Shown: positions 1 through 11,675 of the stretch, in pieces
Position numbering within the stretch: position 1 is the stretch's first letter
Layout: each line of letters begins with the position of its first letter
Assembly (NCBI GenBank): GCA_026874595.1
Contig: CM049314.1
Span: 53,613,812-53,677,811, forward strand
Direction of reading: 5' to 3'
From: Sipunculus nudus
Lineage: Eukaryota; Annelida; Sipuncula; Golfingiida; Sipunculidae
Length of the DNA stretch: 64,000 bases
The notes under the pieces: generated by a model
What the model saw: only the letters and a program-made list of their open reading frames with translations
What the model was told of the DNA's origin: nothing
The model's database searches: none
Program-made: the position numbers and the translations under genes

Positions 1-3000
1 AGGAAAGTCTTGTGAGCAGAGGTATCGTGTCAGCAGGATGGTCGTGTAAACAGAGGTATCGTGTGAGCGGAATGGTCTTGTTAACAGAGTTATCGTGTCA
101 ACAGCATGGTCATTTAAACAGAGGTATCGTGTCAGCAGGATGGTCGTATAAGCAGAGGTATCGTGTCAGCAGGATGTTCGTGTAAACAGAGGTATCGTGT
201 GAGCAGGATGGTCTTGTTAACAGAGGTATCGCGTCAACAGGATGGTCATGTAAGCAGAGGTATCGTGTCAGCACGATGGTCGTGTAAGCAGAGGTATCAT
301 GTCAGCATGATGGTCGTGTAAACAGAGGTATTGTGTGAGCAGGATGGTCTTGTTAACAGAGCTATCGTGTCAATAGAATGGTCATGTAAACAGAGGTATC
401 GTGTCAGCGGGATGGTCATGTAAACAGAGGTATCGTGTCAGCAGGATGGTCGTGTAAGAAGAGGTATCGTGTCAGCAGGATGGTCTTGTGAGCAGAGGTA
501 TCGTGTCAGCAGGATGGTCTTGTGAGCAGAAGTATCGTGTCAACAGGATGGTCATGTAAACAGAGGTATCGTGTCAGCAGGATGGTCATGTAAACAGAGG
601 TATCGTGTGAGCAGGATGGTCTTGTTAACAGAGGTATCGTGTGAGCAGGATGGTCTTGTTAACAGAAGTATCGTGTCAACAGGATGGTCATGTAAACAAA
701 AGTATCCTGTCAGCAGGATGGTCGTGTAAGCAGAGGTATCGTGTCAACAGGATGGTCGTGTAAACAGAGGTATCGTGTGAGCGGGATGGTCTTGTTAACA
801 GAGGTATCGTGTCAACAGGATCGTCGTGTAAACAGAGGTATCGTGTGAGCGGGATGGTTGTGTAAGCAGAGGTATCGTGTCAGCAGAATGGTCGTGTAAG
901 CAGAGGTATCGTGTCAGCAGGATGGTCGTGTAAGCAGATGTATCGTGTCAGCAGGATGGTCGTGTAAGCAGAGGTATCATGTCAGCATGATGGTCGTGTA
1001 AACAGAGGTATTTTGTGAGCAGGATGGTCTTGTTAACAGGGCTATCGTGTCAATAGGATGGTCATGTAAACAGAGGTATCGTGTCAGCAGGATGGTCGTG
1101 TAAGGAGAGGTATCGTGTTAGCAGGATGGTCTTGTGAGCAGAGATATCGTGTCAACAGTGTCAGAGGTATCGTGTCAGCAAGATGGTAATGTAAACAGAG
1201 GTTTCGTGTCAGCAAAATGGTCGTGTAAACAGAGGTATCGTGTCAGCAGGATGGACGTATAAACAGAGGTATCGTGTGAGCAGGATGGTCTTGTTAACAG
1301 AGGTATCGTGTCAACAGGATGGTCATGTAAGCAGAGGTATCGTGTCAGCACGATGGTCGTGTAAGCAGAGGTATCATGTCAGCATGATGGTCGTGTAAAC
1401 AGAGGTATTGTGTGAGCAGGATGGTCTTGTTAACAGAGCTATCGTGTCAATAGAATGGTCATGTAAACAGAGGTATCGTGTCAGCGGGATGGTCATGTAA
1501 ACAGAGGTATCGTGTCAGCAGGATGGTCTTGTGAGCAGAGGTATCGTGTCAGCAGGATGGTCTTGTGAGCAGAAGTATCGTGTCAACAGGATGGTCATGT
1601 AAACAGAGGTATCGTGTCAGCAGGATGGTCATGTAAACAGAGGTATCGTGTGAGCAGGATGGTCTTGTTAACAGTGGTATCGTGTGAGCAGGATGGTCTT
1701 GTTAACAGAAGTATCGTGTCAACAGGATGGTCATGTAAACAAAAGTATCCTGTCAGCAGGATGGTCGTGTAAGCAGAGGTATCGTGTCAACAGGATGGTC
1801 GTGTAAACAGAGGTATCGTGTGAGCGGGATGGTCTTGTTAACAGAGGTATCGTGTCAACAGGATGGTCGTGTAAACAGAGGTATCGTGTGAGCGGGATGG
1901 TCTTGTTAACAGAGTTATCGTGTCAACAGGATGGTCATGTAAGCAGAGGTATCGTGTCAACAGGATGGTCATGTAAGCAGAGGTATCGTGTCAGCAGGAT
2001 GGTCTTGTAAGCAGAGGTATCGTGTCAGCAGGATGGTCGTGTAAGCAGAGGTATCGTGTCAGCAGGATGGTAATGTTAACAGAGGTATCGTGTCAGCAGG
2101 ATGGTCTTATGAGAAGAGGTATCGTGTCAGCAGGATGGTCGTGTAAACAGAGGTATCGTGTGAGCGGGATGGTCTTGTTAACAGAGGTATCGTGTCAACA
2201 GGATGGTCGTGTAAGCAGAGGTATCGTGTCAGCAGGATGGTCTTGTGAGCAGAGTTATCGTGTCAGCAGGATAGTCTTGTGAGCAGAGGTATCGTGTCAG
2301 CAGGATAGTCTTGTGAGCAGAGGTATCGTGTCAGCAGGATGGTCGTGTAAACAGAGGTATCGTGTGAGCGGAATGGTCTTGTTAACAGAGTTATCGTGTC
2401 AACAGGATGGTCATTTAAACAGAGGTATCGTGTCAGCAGGATGGTCGTATAAGCAGAGGTATCGTGTCAGCAGGATGGTCGTGTAAACAGAGGTATCGTG
2501 TGAGCAGGATGGTCTTGTTAACAGAGGTATCGTGTCAACAGGATGGTCATGTAAGCAGAGATATCGTGTCAGCAGGATGGTCTTGTTTACAGAGGTATCG
2601 TGTCAACAGGATGGTCATGTAAACAGAGGTATCGTGTCAGCAGGATGGTCGTATAAGCAGAGGTATCGTGTCAGGAGGATGGTCGTGTAAACAGAGGTAT
2701 CGTGTGAGCAGGATGGTCTTGTTAACAGAGGTATCGTGTCAACAGGATGGTCGTGTAAGCAGAGGTATCATGTCAGCATGATGGTCATGTAAACAGAGGT
2801 ATTGTGTGAGCAGGATGGTCTTGTTAACAGAGCTATCGTGTCAATAGGATGGTCATGTAAACAGAGGTATCGTGTCAGCGGGATGGTCATGTAAACAGAG
2901 GTATCGTGTCAGCAGGATTGTCGTGTAAGGAGAGGTATCGTGTCAGCAGGATGGTCTTGTGAGCAGAGGTATCGTGTCAGCAGGATAGTCTTGTGAGCAG

Positions 3001-3450
3001 AAGTATCGTGTCAGCAGAATGGTCTTGTGAGCAGAGGTATCGTGTCAGCAGGATGGTCGTGTAAGCAGAGGTATCGTGTCAGCAGGATGGTCCTGTAAAC
3101 AGAGGTATCGTGTCAACAGGATGGTCATGTAAACAGAGGTATCGTGTCGGCAGGATGGTCGTGTAAGCAGAGGTATCGTGTCAACAGGATGGTCATGTAA
3201 GCAGAGACATCGTGTTAGCAGGATGGTCGTGTAAGCAGAGGTATCGTGTCAGCAGGATAGTCGTTTCAGCAGAGTGGTCGTGTGGGCAGAGTGCTCATAT
3301 CAGGGATATCGTGTCAGCAGGGTAGTTAGACTAAACAGAGATATCGTGTCAGCAGGGTGGTCGTGTCAGCAGGGTGGTCGTGTAGACAGTACTCATGTCC
3401 GCAGGGTGGTCGTGAAGACAGGGTGCTCATGTCAGCAGGGCAAGCCATAT
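1..3450. repeat. 34-bp minisatellite array (about 100 units, runs off the left edge)
   Basis: The unit is recognised by the core GAGGTATCGTGTCAGCAGG followed by ATGGTCNTGTAAGCA. Successive GGTATC cores are 34 bp apart (for example 21 and 55). Units differ mainly at a few positions (GTCAGC, GTGAGC or GTCAACA; TCGTGTAA, TCTTGTTAA or TCATGTAA). The array is regular to about 3258, then decays to 3450 through shorter variants built on CAGGGTGGTCGTGT. A 23-bp truncated unit lies near 1141-1170. Because 34 is not a multiple of 3 and the open frames only echo the repeat, I do not call it coding. Confidence 0.97.
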
Positions 3451-3459
3451 AAATTTATC

Positions 3460-4280
3460 AGTTAAATACTCGCTGCCATGAAACATGTTCAAAGGTTGGA
3501 AAAATCCCCCATCGCCTTGATGTAAGTATCAAATTAACACATATATACCCAAAAGCGACATAAAATCCTAATTAGAAATTATACGCGGAAGCAGTTACTA
3601 TAATCGTTGTCAATATGTCAGTTTATGCCACAGCTAGTTAGGAATTTTCAAAGGGAGGTTTAGGCATGCATTATTAGCCTGTACAAAAAGGGAGTCGCTA
3701 AATGCTTTCTTATCCTATAAAGTTTTCAGTATGTCATAAACATTATATTTGGTCGGGACGATTCTTTACTGTGGGTCTTGTTATCATTATCTTTTTGACC
3801 CGTATCAAAGTATCCTGTAGCTTATAAAACAACCCCTAAGACACCTGTTATTCACGTGCACAGCCATTCAGTATGATACAGCTGTTTATTTGCCACATTT
3901 TCAAGGAACCTTGCTATAGGAAAACAAAGAACACCGTATGATAAAGCCGTTTATTATATAAGTTTATCAGAGTATCTTATTATATTAAACAAACGGCTGT
4001 AATAATTTAATCATTTTGATAGAACAGTATTTTTTTTTTAACAATGAGTCCAATAACTTGTATTTGATGTCACATTTATATGATCATGTAACATGATGAT
4101 ATTTTTATACGGTAGTCAATTAAACAATAAAAGAAAAAAAATATTATCCCATCTTAAAAGTTCACACACACATACATATATACATGCATGAATATTGACT
4201 ACAATAAATAATTTGGACACGCGTTTCGGTTCAACAATAAAACCGTTTACAGGGATAAGACCGCATTCATGAATTCACAA
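3460..4280. other. AT-rich stretch with nothing recognised
   Basis: Low-complexity AT-rich sequence between the 34-bp array and a MITE fragment. I see no exon-like frame, RNA gene or repeat ends in it. Confidence 0.6.
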
Positions 4281-4282
4281 GC

Positions 4283-4456
4283 CAGGGGCGGACCCAGGAT
4301 TTAGGAAAAAGAGGGGTCCGACCCAGAAGGACAAATGACAAAACCTGAAAAAGTATCCCAGGTCTAGAAAAGGAGGGAGGCAAGGCCGCCAAAAATGGTC
4401 TGAAACTCTTAAAAAGGTTGCAGGGGCTTGAAAGGGGGAAGGGTGGTCCGGACCGC
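4283..4456 (+). mobile_element. hAT-like MITE fragment (CAGGGGCGGACCCAGG end)
   Basis: It begins CAGGGGCGGACCCAGG, a variant of the CAGGGGCGGATCCAG terminus seen in widespread animal hAT-type MITEs. The body has the usual GGGGTCCGACC and GTCCGGACC blocks. The opposite terminus is missing where it abuts the repeat that starts at 4461, so this copy is truncated. A fuller relative lies at 25688-25980. The hAT assignment rests on remembered family resemblance. Confidence 0.6.
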
Positions 4457-4460
4457 CTTA

Positions 4461-5028
4461 GCCGTGACAATCAGACTCAGTAGGAAATGATAAATGGGCT
4501 TGTAAGCCTACTTGAGTCGTGATACAAGCACTATCGAGGGAATGCATCGCAGTGGGTTCCATCATGTTGCATTCATATCGTGGTAAACCACTCATAATCC
4601 TAACATTATGCTACGGATGATTATTTAACACAAGAGAAAACATGTGAACTCATTACCCAAACTGAAAACCCGTCTCTATGGTACCCAGTCATTTCCGGTA
4701 TCGTCTACAAGTTGCCTGCGTCCTGTAAACCGTTCGAGCCATGATTCTGTTTATGCGGTCACAAATCCAACAAACATGCCGAGATGTTTACCAATATGCT
4801 GAGTTAAAACTTTTTTTTGCTCATGTTTGGTGTTGTTTAAAAGTACACAAAAAATGCTATCGATCGGTCTGGTATATGTTGATTGACAGTGTACCTGTAG
4901 GCCATGAGGCGTTGTCGAAAATATTTGCATCCTCATGGGGCCTTAAAATGCGTTCCTCGGACCTAGATGAAAAGACACTCTGGCAGGCCAGTAATCTGGT
5001 CGTAATTTCAGAGGGTCGATATGGCGCT
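4461..5028 (+). repeat. ~570-bp dispersed repeat, copy 1
   Basis: It begins GCCGTGACAATCAGACTCAG and ends near GAGGGTCGATATGGCGCT. A directly oriented second copy lies at 5737-6310 and shares long blocks such as CTACTTGAGTCGTGATACAA and ATTTGCATCCTCATGGGGCC. No transposase or RT frame is visible. The pair could be two insertions of one nonautonomous element or a local tandem duplication. The 113-codon frame over this copy is not conserved in copy 2. Confidence 0.8.
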
Positions 5029-5029
5029 G

Positions 5030-5080
5030 AACCCCCCCCCCCCCCCACCCACCCCACACACACACACACACACACACACT
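5030..5080. repeat. poly-C tract followed by (CA)n microsatellite
   Basis: A run of C (about 16) passes into CCCACC and then about nine CA units, directly at the end of repeat copy 1. Confidence 0.9.
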
Positions 5081-5736
5081 GACACAGCCTTGGATAAGCT
5101 TCTGCAAGCATTTCATTTAACATTCTTAATAAATGAGCGAGTTGTGTCTCTGTAACGCGATACTTGGACAAATACCTATGTTTCAGAATTATAAATTGCT
5201 CCTGATTTGACAGTTTATATGTTTTATTTTTATTTTTCATTTTTTTTGGGTGGTTGGGATGGGGATGGGTGAGAGGAGTTAAAATATGACCTGTAGTAAA
5301 TTTTGTGTTTAAACTAGCTAAACATGTCCTTGCTTGTCATTTGAGACACTACATGTCAGAAAGGCAGAACGGTCACTACACTTGAATCAGCATTATCCAA
5401 CAAACCAAGGAAAAGAAGAAAACTCAACTTATCTAAATTACATTAAGATTTAATGTAAACGTTAATATAAAAGTTGATTCCAGACTTTTGAAAGCTCCAT
5501 GTTCCAAAAGTCACATCTCACACGCCGGTTACCATCACACGGAAACAGATATCCGGGAACGTCCGCCTTCCTGTAATAAAAAAAGTAGCAAAAGTGACGT
5601 GTTAAAGGTAAAGAGGCCCCGGCATCATTCATACAGGTAGAATCATATAGGGAGAACATATGCCAGGGAACAGAAAACATGTTGCAACCTACTGCTTTTC
5701 TTATGATTTGTTTTCATTCGATTTTTCTTGATCCTA

Positions 5737-6310
5737 GCCGTGACAACCCGACTCAGTAGGCAATGATAATTGGGCTGGTAATTAAGCCTACTTGAGTCGT
5801 GATACAAGCAATATACAGGAATGCATCGCAGTGGTCTTCCGCCATGTTGCATTCATATTGTGGTAAACAACCCATAATCTTAACATTATACTTCAAATGA
5901 TGTCTTAACACAAAGGAATACATGTGAACTCAGACCCCAAACTAAAACTCCGTCTCCATGATAACCAGTAACGAGTCATTTCCTGCATGTATCGCGTACA
6001 AGTTGGCTGCGTCCAGTAACCCGTGCGAGCCATGCTTGTATTCATGCGGTTAGAAATTCAACAAACATGCGGAGGGGTTTACCAATATGTTGAGGTAAAA
6101 CGGAACTTGTTAGAAAGTGTACTAAAAAGGCTAACGTTGAGTCTGTTGTATGTCAAGTAGCAGTGTACCTGTAGGCCATGAGGCGTTGTCAAAAATGACG
6201 AAAATATTTGCATCCTCATGGGGCCTGATAATGCGTTACTCAGACCTAGATATAAAGGCACTCTGACAGCCAGTGATCTGGCCGTAATGTCAGAGGGCCG
6301 ATATTGCGCT
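5737..6310 (+). repeat. ~570-bp dispersed repeat, copy 2
   Basis: Second, directly oriented copy of the 4461-5028 repeat, offset by about 1276 bp. It starts GCCGTGACAACCCGACTCAG and ends GAGGGCCGATATTGCGCT. The many substitutions and small indels relative to copy 1 indicate an old duplication or independent insertions. Confidence 0.8.
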
Positions 6311-7095
6311 AGACTTGATTCCTGCTGCCGATGCAGTTCCACAACTTTACCAAGAAGTTATATTATGTGTGCTTTATGTCGGAGACACGATTCAGGAACA
6401 CGAGGAACCTAATGGTGTAACCTAAGTGATCAACAGCAATCGGCAAAATTGCAATGACGTATTTTTGAAGAAAAAAAAAAATGTTTCATTTATTTATTAA
6501 ATTTTTTTTTTTTTTGGGGGGGGGGGGATTATGAATCCTCTGACCTAGAATTTCCACAAATAAAAGAAAGGAAAATTTATAACATTATCTGCACTCGCCC
6601 GGTTTCAATTTACTGCCTCGATAATATGTCCAAGGGGCTGAAAAACGAACGAGTCCCGCACGACATAGCAGTCATTGATCAAAGCAGCTTATACTTTAGG
6701 CTGGTTTTCTGTTTCGTTCGGCCAGGTATGCAGTAAAAATATTCAGGGTACAAATAAATACACGTGAAGCCGGTAAACTCAAAAACATTTTGAATATGGC
6801 CTAACTATTACATAAATGGTATGACATAGTGACAAGAGTATACATAGACTGAAAACAAAACAAAACGGAATATGCTTGAACATATTGTAGTAATATGACT
6901 TTTATCAATATGATATTTAAATAGTAGAAAACATATTCTCTTTTACGTGTAATTTAGTTTTACACAAATGGATATTTTGTTGATATATATCCAGTTGAAA
7001 AAAAGCTCTCTGTAAAATTAATTGGGCAATATTATGAAAATTTATTTATGCCAACTTAATGCATCTGTTGGTTTTGTGGGTGACTTACGGAATGA
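6311..7095. other. AT-rich spacer with poly-T/poly-G tract
   Basis: It contains a T-run followed by a G-run near 6506-6527. Otherwise it is AT-rich sequence without recognisable exons or element ends. Confidence 0.5.
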
Positions 7096-7237
7096 CTAGT
7101 TGAAGCAGGTGGACGGGGCGTTTCCTGTTGGGTAGCAGCATGCCTCGTGTAGTTGATATTCACAGTTACACATGGCCCAGTCAGGTCTCTCCTCGAAACA
7201 CACCGGGCATCCCTCATAGCCCTCACCGCAACCGAAC
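7096..7237 (-). CDS. Possible terminal exon of a small cysteine-rich secreted peptide (unconfirmed)
   Basis: On the minus strand, an acceptor-like CGTCAG at about 7243-7238 is followed by one base and a 46-codon frame to a TAG at 7098-7096. The frame has eight cysteines spaced C-x6-C-x2-C-x9-C-x-C-x7-C-C-x9-C, with no stop until TAG. The region is much more GC-rich than its flanks. The upstream reading frame has a stop (TAA), which fits an exon boundary. I do not recognise the family. The pattern resembles disulfide-rich secreted peptides, but no signal-peptide exon was found and the pyrimidine tract before the acceptor is weak. It could be a decayed exon or chance. Confidence 0.3.
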
Positions 7238-7995
7238 CTGACGCCAGCGTGACATTAGCCATGACAACATGACACTCAGGCCTTCGGAAATAAACTGATA
7301 GGGCCTGGAGTCATGATGGCAGTCACAACAGAACGCCCATTCTAAGGGTCGGATCAAAATATTTACTGTCTGGTATTATTTGGCATCACAGGCTTATAAA
7401 GTCGTATTATATGTGCTTAATATCGAAGAAGAAATGTTGTTACACAAAAATAATTACATTTTTTACCTCCTTTCATCACTGTGGCACCGATTCACGTGAA
7501 GCGGTACTTCTCATTCAAAACTAAAGGTGTCATGGCGCGGTCGTGTATGTAAACTTGGAAGTCGGAAGCCGGAAGCCGGAAACCAAGGAATGTCTTATAA
7601 ATAAAGCAGTTTAAAGCATGTACAAAATGCTAACGCTTCAATACCATTTTGTTTTTTCCCCGATAGAATAAGATCTTTATTATCATTCTGTGAAGAATAA
7701 TAGTGATCCATTCTTTAATCTGAAAGTTATGGATGATTTTGTGCTCGGAAGCCATCTCGGATTTCAGGCAGAAGTGATGGGATGTGATCCAATGTGTATA
7801 ACTCGGAAGTCACAGAGACGCACTGGTTAACTTGTGGTCAGTTAAGAGCCACAGCCCAAATGCAGTTTCATTATAATTATAGCTGCATGCAAATATTAAA
7901 ATTGCTTATGCATGATTCTGCTTTTAATGAGTGTATAATACAATACATGATACATAATCGAAAAACTATAACTTCTTAATTTTTTTATTTGTTAG

Positions 7996-7998
<3 letters not shown>

Positions 7999-8065
<67 letters not shown>
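7999..8065. repeat. (TA)n microsatellite
   Basis: About 33 uninterrupted TA units. Confidence 0.97.
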
Positions 8066-8071
<6 letters not shown>

Positions 8072-8496
8072 GTGTGGGTTTATTTTCACGTAATATATTT
8101 CACCCCATCTAAAGCTTTGTTTTTGTTAAAGATATTTATATTTACATGGGGAGGGTATGGGAAGGGATTAATTTTTAAAATATGCAATGTAAAGAGGACA
8201 TTTTGAGGCACCTAAAACAAATGATTATGAGGATTTTCTGTTCCGCAACTATTCTCCTACATGTTTTTGAACAATATATTAAAACCTGATGTTGTTGGGC
8301 TTTAATATTTATATTTCTATAAAATTACGGTATAAACTGGAAAGTCCAAATATTCAAAAGTTCATAACATGTTAATGTCAATGATGAAACGCGCGTCTAT
8401 ACATTTATAACTTTCAAAATGTCACTATTTAAAGGTAGTACTCGTTGTCAAATAATTAATATGTTTAAATCTTATGACAATCTTTGCATTTGACCG

Positions 8497-8667
8497 ACTT
8501 TTGTGATCTGTGAGCGCCCAGGCTCGGGCAGCAGAGCACAGTGCGTGAGTCTGAGTATCAGCCGAGGAGGCGTGAGATTTTTCACGGTCGATCCCACCCC
8601 GAGCTCAGCTCTGTGGGAGACCGTGCATGACTCGCACGGTAATGCGATGGGGGGGGGGGGGGGGGGA
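8497..8667. other. GC-rich block ending in a poly-G run, unidentified
   Basis: About 150 bp of GC-rich sequence stands out in an AT-rich spacer and ends in roughly 18 G. GCTCGGG near 8521 can pair with CCCGAGC near 8597, and GGTCGATCCC loosely resembles a pol III B-box. I could not fold it into a tRNA. Open frames exist on both strands, but neither looks like a known protein. It may be an unrecognised SINE or MITE. Confidence 0.35.
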
Positions 8668-9729
8668 TTCCTCAATATACTAGTTTATATTTGGATGCTC
8701 TCATAGTGGAGTAAATCACAAACTTGTGAATTGGAAAGTAAAAAATATAATAATGAAATTGCTGGGGAATAAAAAAAAGTAATCTGAAAAAGAAAGGAAA
8801 ATTAATTACGAATTAATTGGAAAATAACTCGATAAAATGAGAGATATTACGTCTGAAGTGGCTTGCGCCCTCTATGGATGCACCACTGAATAATAAATAT
8901 GTTATAATAAACCCTAATACGGCATTAAAAATAGTAATAAATTACGATGTCATTCAAAATAAAAACAGTAATATATTTCCCATACGTTGAACAAATATGA
9001 AAATTCAATATATTTTGATCCTTATAAAAATCTTTATCTGAATATTCTGTGTATACTGACTATTTTTATTTGATTCTTATATTTTTATCCTCAGAAAACA
9101 AAATTAACCGGACTATAGTCGGAATTCTCGATACAGTAGTACCGTGCGCTTTCGGACATCCTTCTCTCCGAACAAAATAGTTGCTGGTACCATGCAGGTT
9201 CTTAATTAAACAGAATGTGTTATATCTGTAACATTTGCTATGTAACAATTTATTTTTAAACATTTACTGAACTTTCCCCCAACATAAAATACGTAACAGC
9301 GTAAAATATTGATGAGTTAATATAATCTTGTTTTACAAATGAAATAAAATATCATTATTATATATTATAAAAAAAACAGCATCATGAATGTAAAAAAAAA
9401 CAGATTGAGTTTATGAAATATATGTCATATTGAAATAATTGAAAATGCTTGACACGTTTGCTGACGATATGATGACCAGTGCATTAGCCAATACTGGCTT
9501 CCGAGTTTTACACATCTGGACCATAATCGGGCATTTCCGAGAAAAAAAAATAGTCTATAACTTCGGATGGATAACTTTGATTTTTGCATTATGATAGAAA
9601 AAACCTTATTCTATCAATAAACATAAAATGTACTTTCCATTGATCTAGTAGCATTTTAATTATGCTTCGACCATTGCTTTATTTAAAAAAATCCTTGCTT
9701 CCGACTTCCGACTTCCGAGTTTTACACAT

Positions 9730-10089
9730 AGCCGTTTGGGAATCCCCTACCGGAAGTTATGGTTCTCCCGCTGACAGACGTGGAGACGAGTTTTTCGAGT
9801 AAAACTAGCCTCGGTATTAAAAACTGCTGCACGAATACACGTAAGTCAACCGTGGTTGTAATAATAATTATTTTCGCCAACAGAATAACGTCACTTTTTG
9901 TCTTAACTCGGGAAAATGACAGCTCGAGAAGTAGATGAAAATGAAAAATTAGTGTCAGAAATGGCGTGCACATCTGCACGTACTAGAATTGATGCGAACC
10001 CAATAGCTTGTACTGTCACCCCATCGTCTTCAGTATATCTAAAATCGACGTTTGGGGTGACAAGCTGTCGCTAGCGTGACATGTGCCTT
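9730..10089. other. Mixed-composition stretch with two short + strand open frames
   Basis: Two short open frames lie here: about 59 codons from ATG at 9759 and about 52 codons from ATG near 9915. Neither is recognised. The nearby donor-like GTAAGT and acceptor-like CAACAG would give only a ~44-bp intron, so I do not call a gene. Confidence 0.3.
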
Positions 10090-11085
10090 GACCGTCCGGA
10101 CCGCAGCGCAGCTGGCAGACTACAAGGCCTGTAGGTATAAACCATCAAATTAAATAAGAACCTCCAGCCCGCACGGCAGCTGGCAGACAACCTCTCCTGT
10201 AGGTAAAAAGTCAACATAAAAAAGACCCTCCGGCCCGCACTTCAGCTGGCAGACAACGTATCATCTAGGTAAAAAAAAACATAAATAAGACCCTCCGGCG
10301 TTAACGGCAGTACGCTCTTTTCACAGCGCTTTAACAATAGGCCTAGTACCCATACCGTAAGCGCTGTTTGTTATGACCTCGTATCCTGAATTGCTATACC
10401 AGAGGGGAGCACTGTATTTTTGTCCAATCAGGTGAGACTTTGTGCTGGAAGACACTGTCAAGCGAGGAATACACGGAGCCAATCATGTTCATTTCGTTTT
10501 GATTGACAGCTCATCGCCCCGGTAAAAGGCCACAGGCTCAGAGAGAATTGCCCCAGACGTGGTTTGCTTAAGGCCTTGGGCACATATGATGCCCGGCCGG
10601 TGAGCTGTAATTCAAACGAAACGTATCAACAAAGGCTGCTTGCACACCTCGCTGGCTGGTTTCAATTCTGCAGACAACAGATACATGGCTACACTAACAC
10701 AGTCATAATGTCATAATCGAATTGGGTCAATGATGCGAGAATGCAGAGGGAGCAATTAAAATTCGACCGTAAACTCATCAAGCGGCGCTTGAAGCGCAGC
10801 TATTGGCGGAGCCAGGATGCCTGTCGAGTATTTGTTTATTGGCATCTGGTTGGCTGCTTGTCACATCATACGAACGTATTTTTCAGGGGACAACGAACCG
10901 CCATCTTGTGTCTAAATATATCATAAACGGTCAAAGCTGGCAGCGTGAAAATCAGTTGCTTCTTTAGAAGCGCAAGATTTCCGCTGCCTCGGGAGCATAT
11001 ATCGGCAGCTGGCAGACAATTAGTCCTGTAGATAAAAATCACCAAACTAGATAAGACCCTCCGGCCCTAACGGCAGCTGGCAGAC
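10090..11085 (+). repeat. ~67-bp tandem repeat (about 5 units), interrupted
   Basis: Units carry GGCAGCTGGCAGACAA, CCTGTAGGTAAAAA and AAGACCCTCCGGCC. The GCTGGCAGAC core occurs at 10111, 10179 and 10245, then at 11008 and 11076 (steps of 66-68 bp). The gap between the third and fourth cores is filled by the 692-bp element at 10311-11002. Confidence 0.85.
10311..11002. mobile_element. 692-bp nonautonomous element inserted in the 67-bp array
   Basis: It sits exactly inside a 67-bp unit, flanked by CGGCAG at 10305-10310 and 11003-11008, so a 6-bp target duplication is likely. The ends are TACGCTCTTTTCACAGCG and GGGAGCATATAT; the latter reads ATATATGCTCCC inverted, which gives a short imperfect TIR around ATATGCTC. 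An internal inverted pair (TTTTGATTGACAGCTC and GAGCTGTAATTCAAACGAAA) is present. The same two ends bound a much longer relative at 34775-38241. Confidence 0.75.
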
Positions 11086-11638
11086 AACTATTTTGAGAAT
11101 CTGCCTGAAGGTTAGCCCACAAGAATGGACTCCGCAATTGCTTTTATTTTGGCGACTGGCGCAATATGGAGTCGATAGATTGCCCCTGTATAGTTAACTA
11201 TGACTATAACACTTAATATACAACTGTGCGATTTAATATATTTCCATTGGTTAATGTTCAGTTCATCTATGTTTATTGAATATTTGATCACTCAAAAATC
11301 ATAAATGGTCTATTCTGAGCACTATTTTGCACCCAGAAACTGAAAATATGTACATAATAGTACACAGGGTGTAGCATTATACAGGACCGCCACCAAATGC
11401 AAGATGTTTACCATCATGTTAATGCTTCAATTCTCTCTGGACAAATAAATCAATTATTGATGTTACAGGTGCTTCACGCTTTCCAGAATGGTTATTTTTT
11501 ATTACAGGCCTTTCAATATACCACATAATGTAAACATAGGTATGTTACAACCATAGGAAATAGTTTTATTCAATTTCCATTCTAAGAGTAACAGATCGTT
11601 TCGTGCTATAATCCCAGTTAGCCCTATGGTTTGCCGGC
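11086..11638. other. Stretch with nothing recognised
   Basis: AT-rich sequence between the 67-bp array and a perfect hairpin. No supported feature. Confidence 0.5.
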
Positions 11639-11670
11639 CGACGCAACAGACTCAGAAACCTGTTGCGTCG
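11639..11670. other. Perfect 11-bp-stem hairpin at the edge of the inverted repeat
   Basis: CGACGCAACAG (11639-11649) and its exact complement CTGTTGCGTCG (11660-11670) enclose a 10-nt loop. It lies just outside the left arm of the 4.9-kb inverted repeat and has no counterpart at the right edge. It may be a small foldback insertion. Confidence 0.7.
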
Positions 11671-11675
11671 CCGTA

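Larger units (their letters stand above)
7548..9725. mobile_element. Foldback pair: ~260-bp diverged inverted arms around a 1.67-kb spacer
   Basis: The left arm (about 7548-7815) and the reverse complement of the right arm (about 9480-9725) align from GGAAGTCGGAAG at the outer end to TGTATAACTCGGAAGTC / TGTAAAACTCGGAAG at the inner end. They share AATAAAGCA and GATAGAATAAG blocks between. Each arm therefore carries the AAACTCGGAAGTC motif at both ends. The spacer holds a (TA)n tract and a GC-rich block. No transposase frame was seen. Confidence 0.6.

Noticed and set aside
2022-2282. 86-codon open frame
   Set aside because: Pure translation of the 34-bp repeat.
1-3450. CRISPR-like array of 34-bp repeats
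   Set aside because: Units are directly abutting with no unique spacers, and the sequence is clearly eukaryotic. The same applies to the 35-bp array at 38405-39297.
8497-8640. tRNA or other pol III gene in the GC-rich block
   Set aside because: A possible 7-bp acceptor-like pairing exists, but the D, anticodon and T arms cannot be formed.
9759-9936. Two-exon small gene with a 44-bp intron
   Set aside because: The intron would be implausibly short and the peptide is unrecognised.
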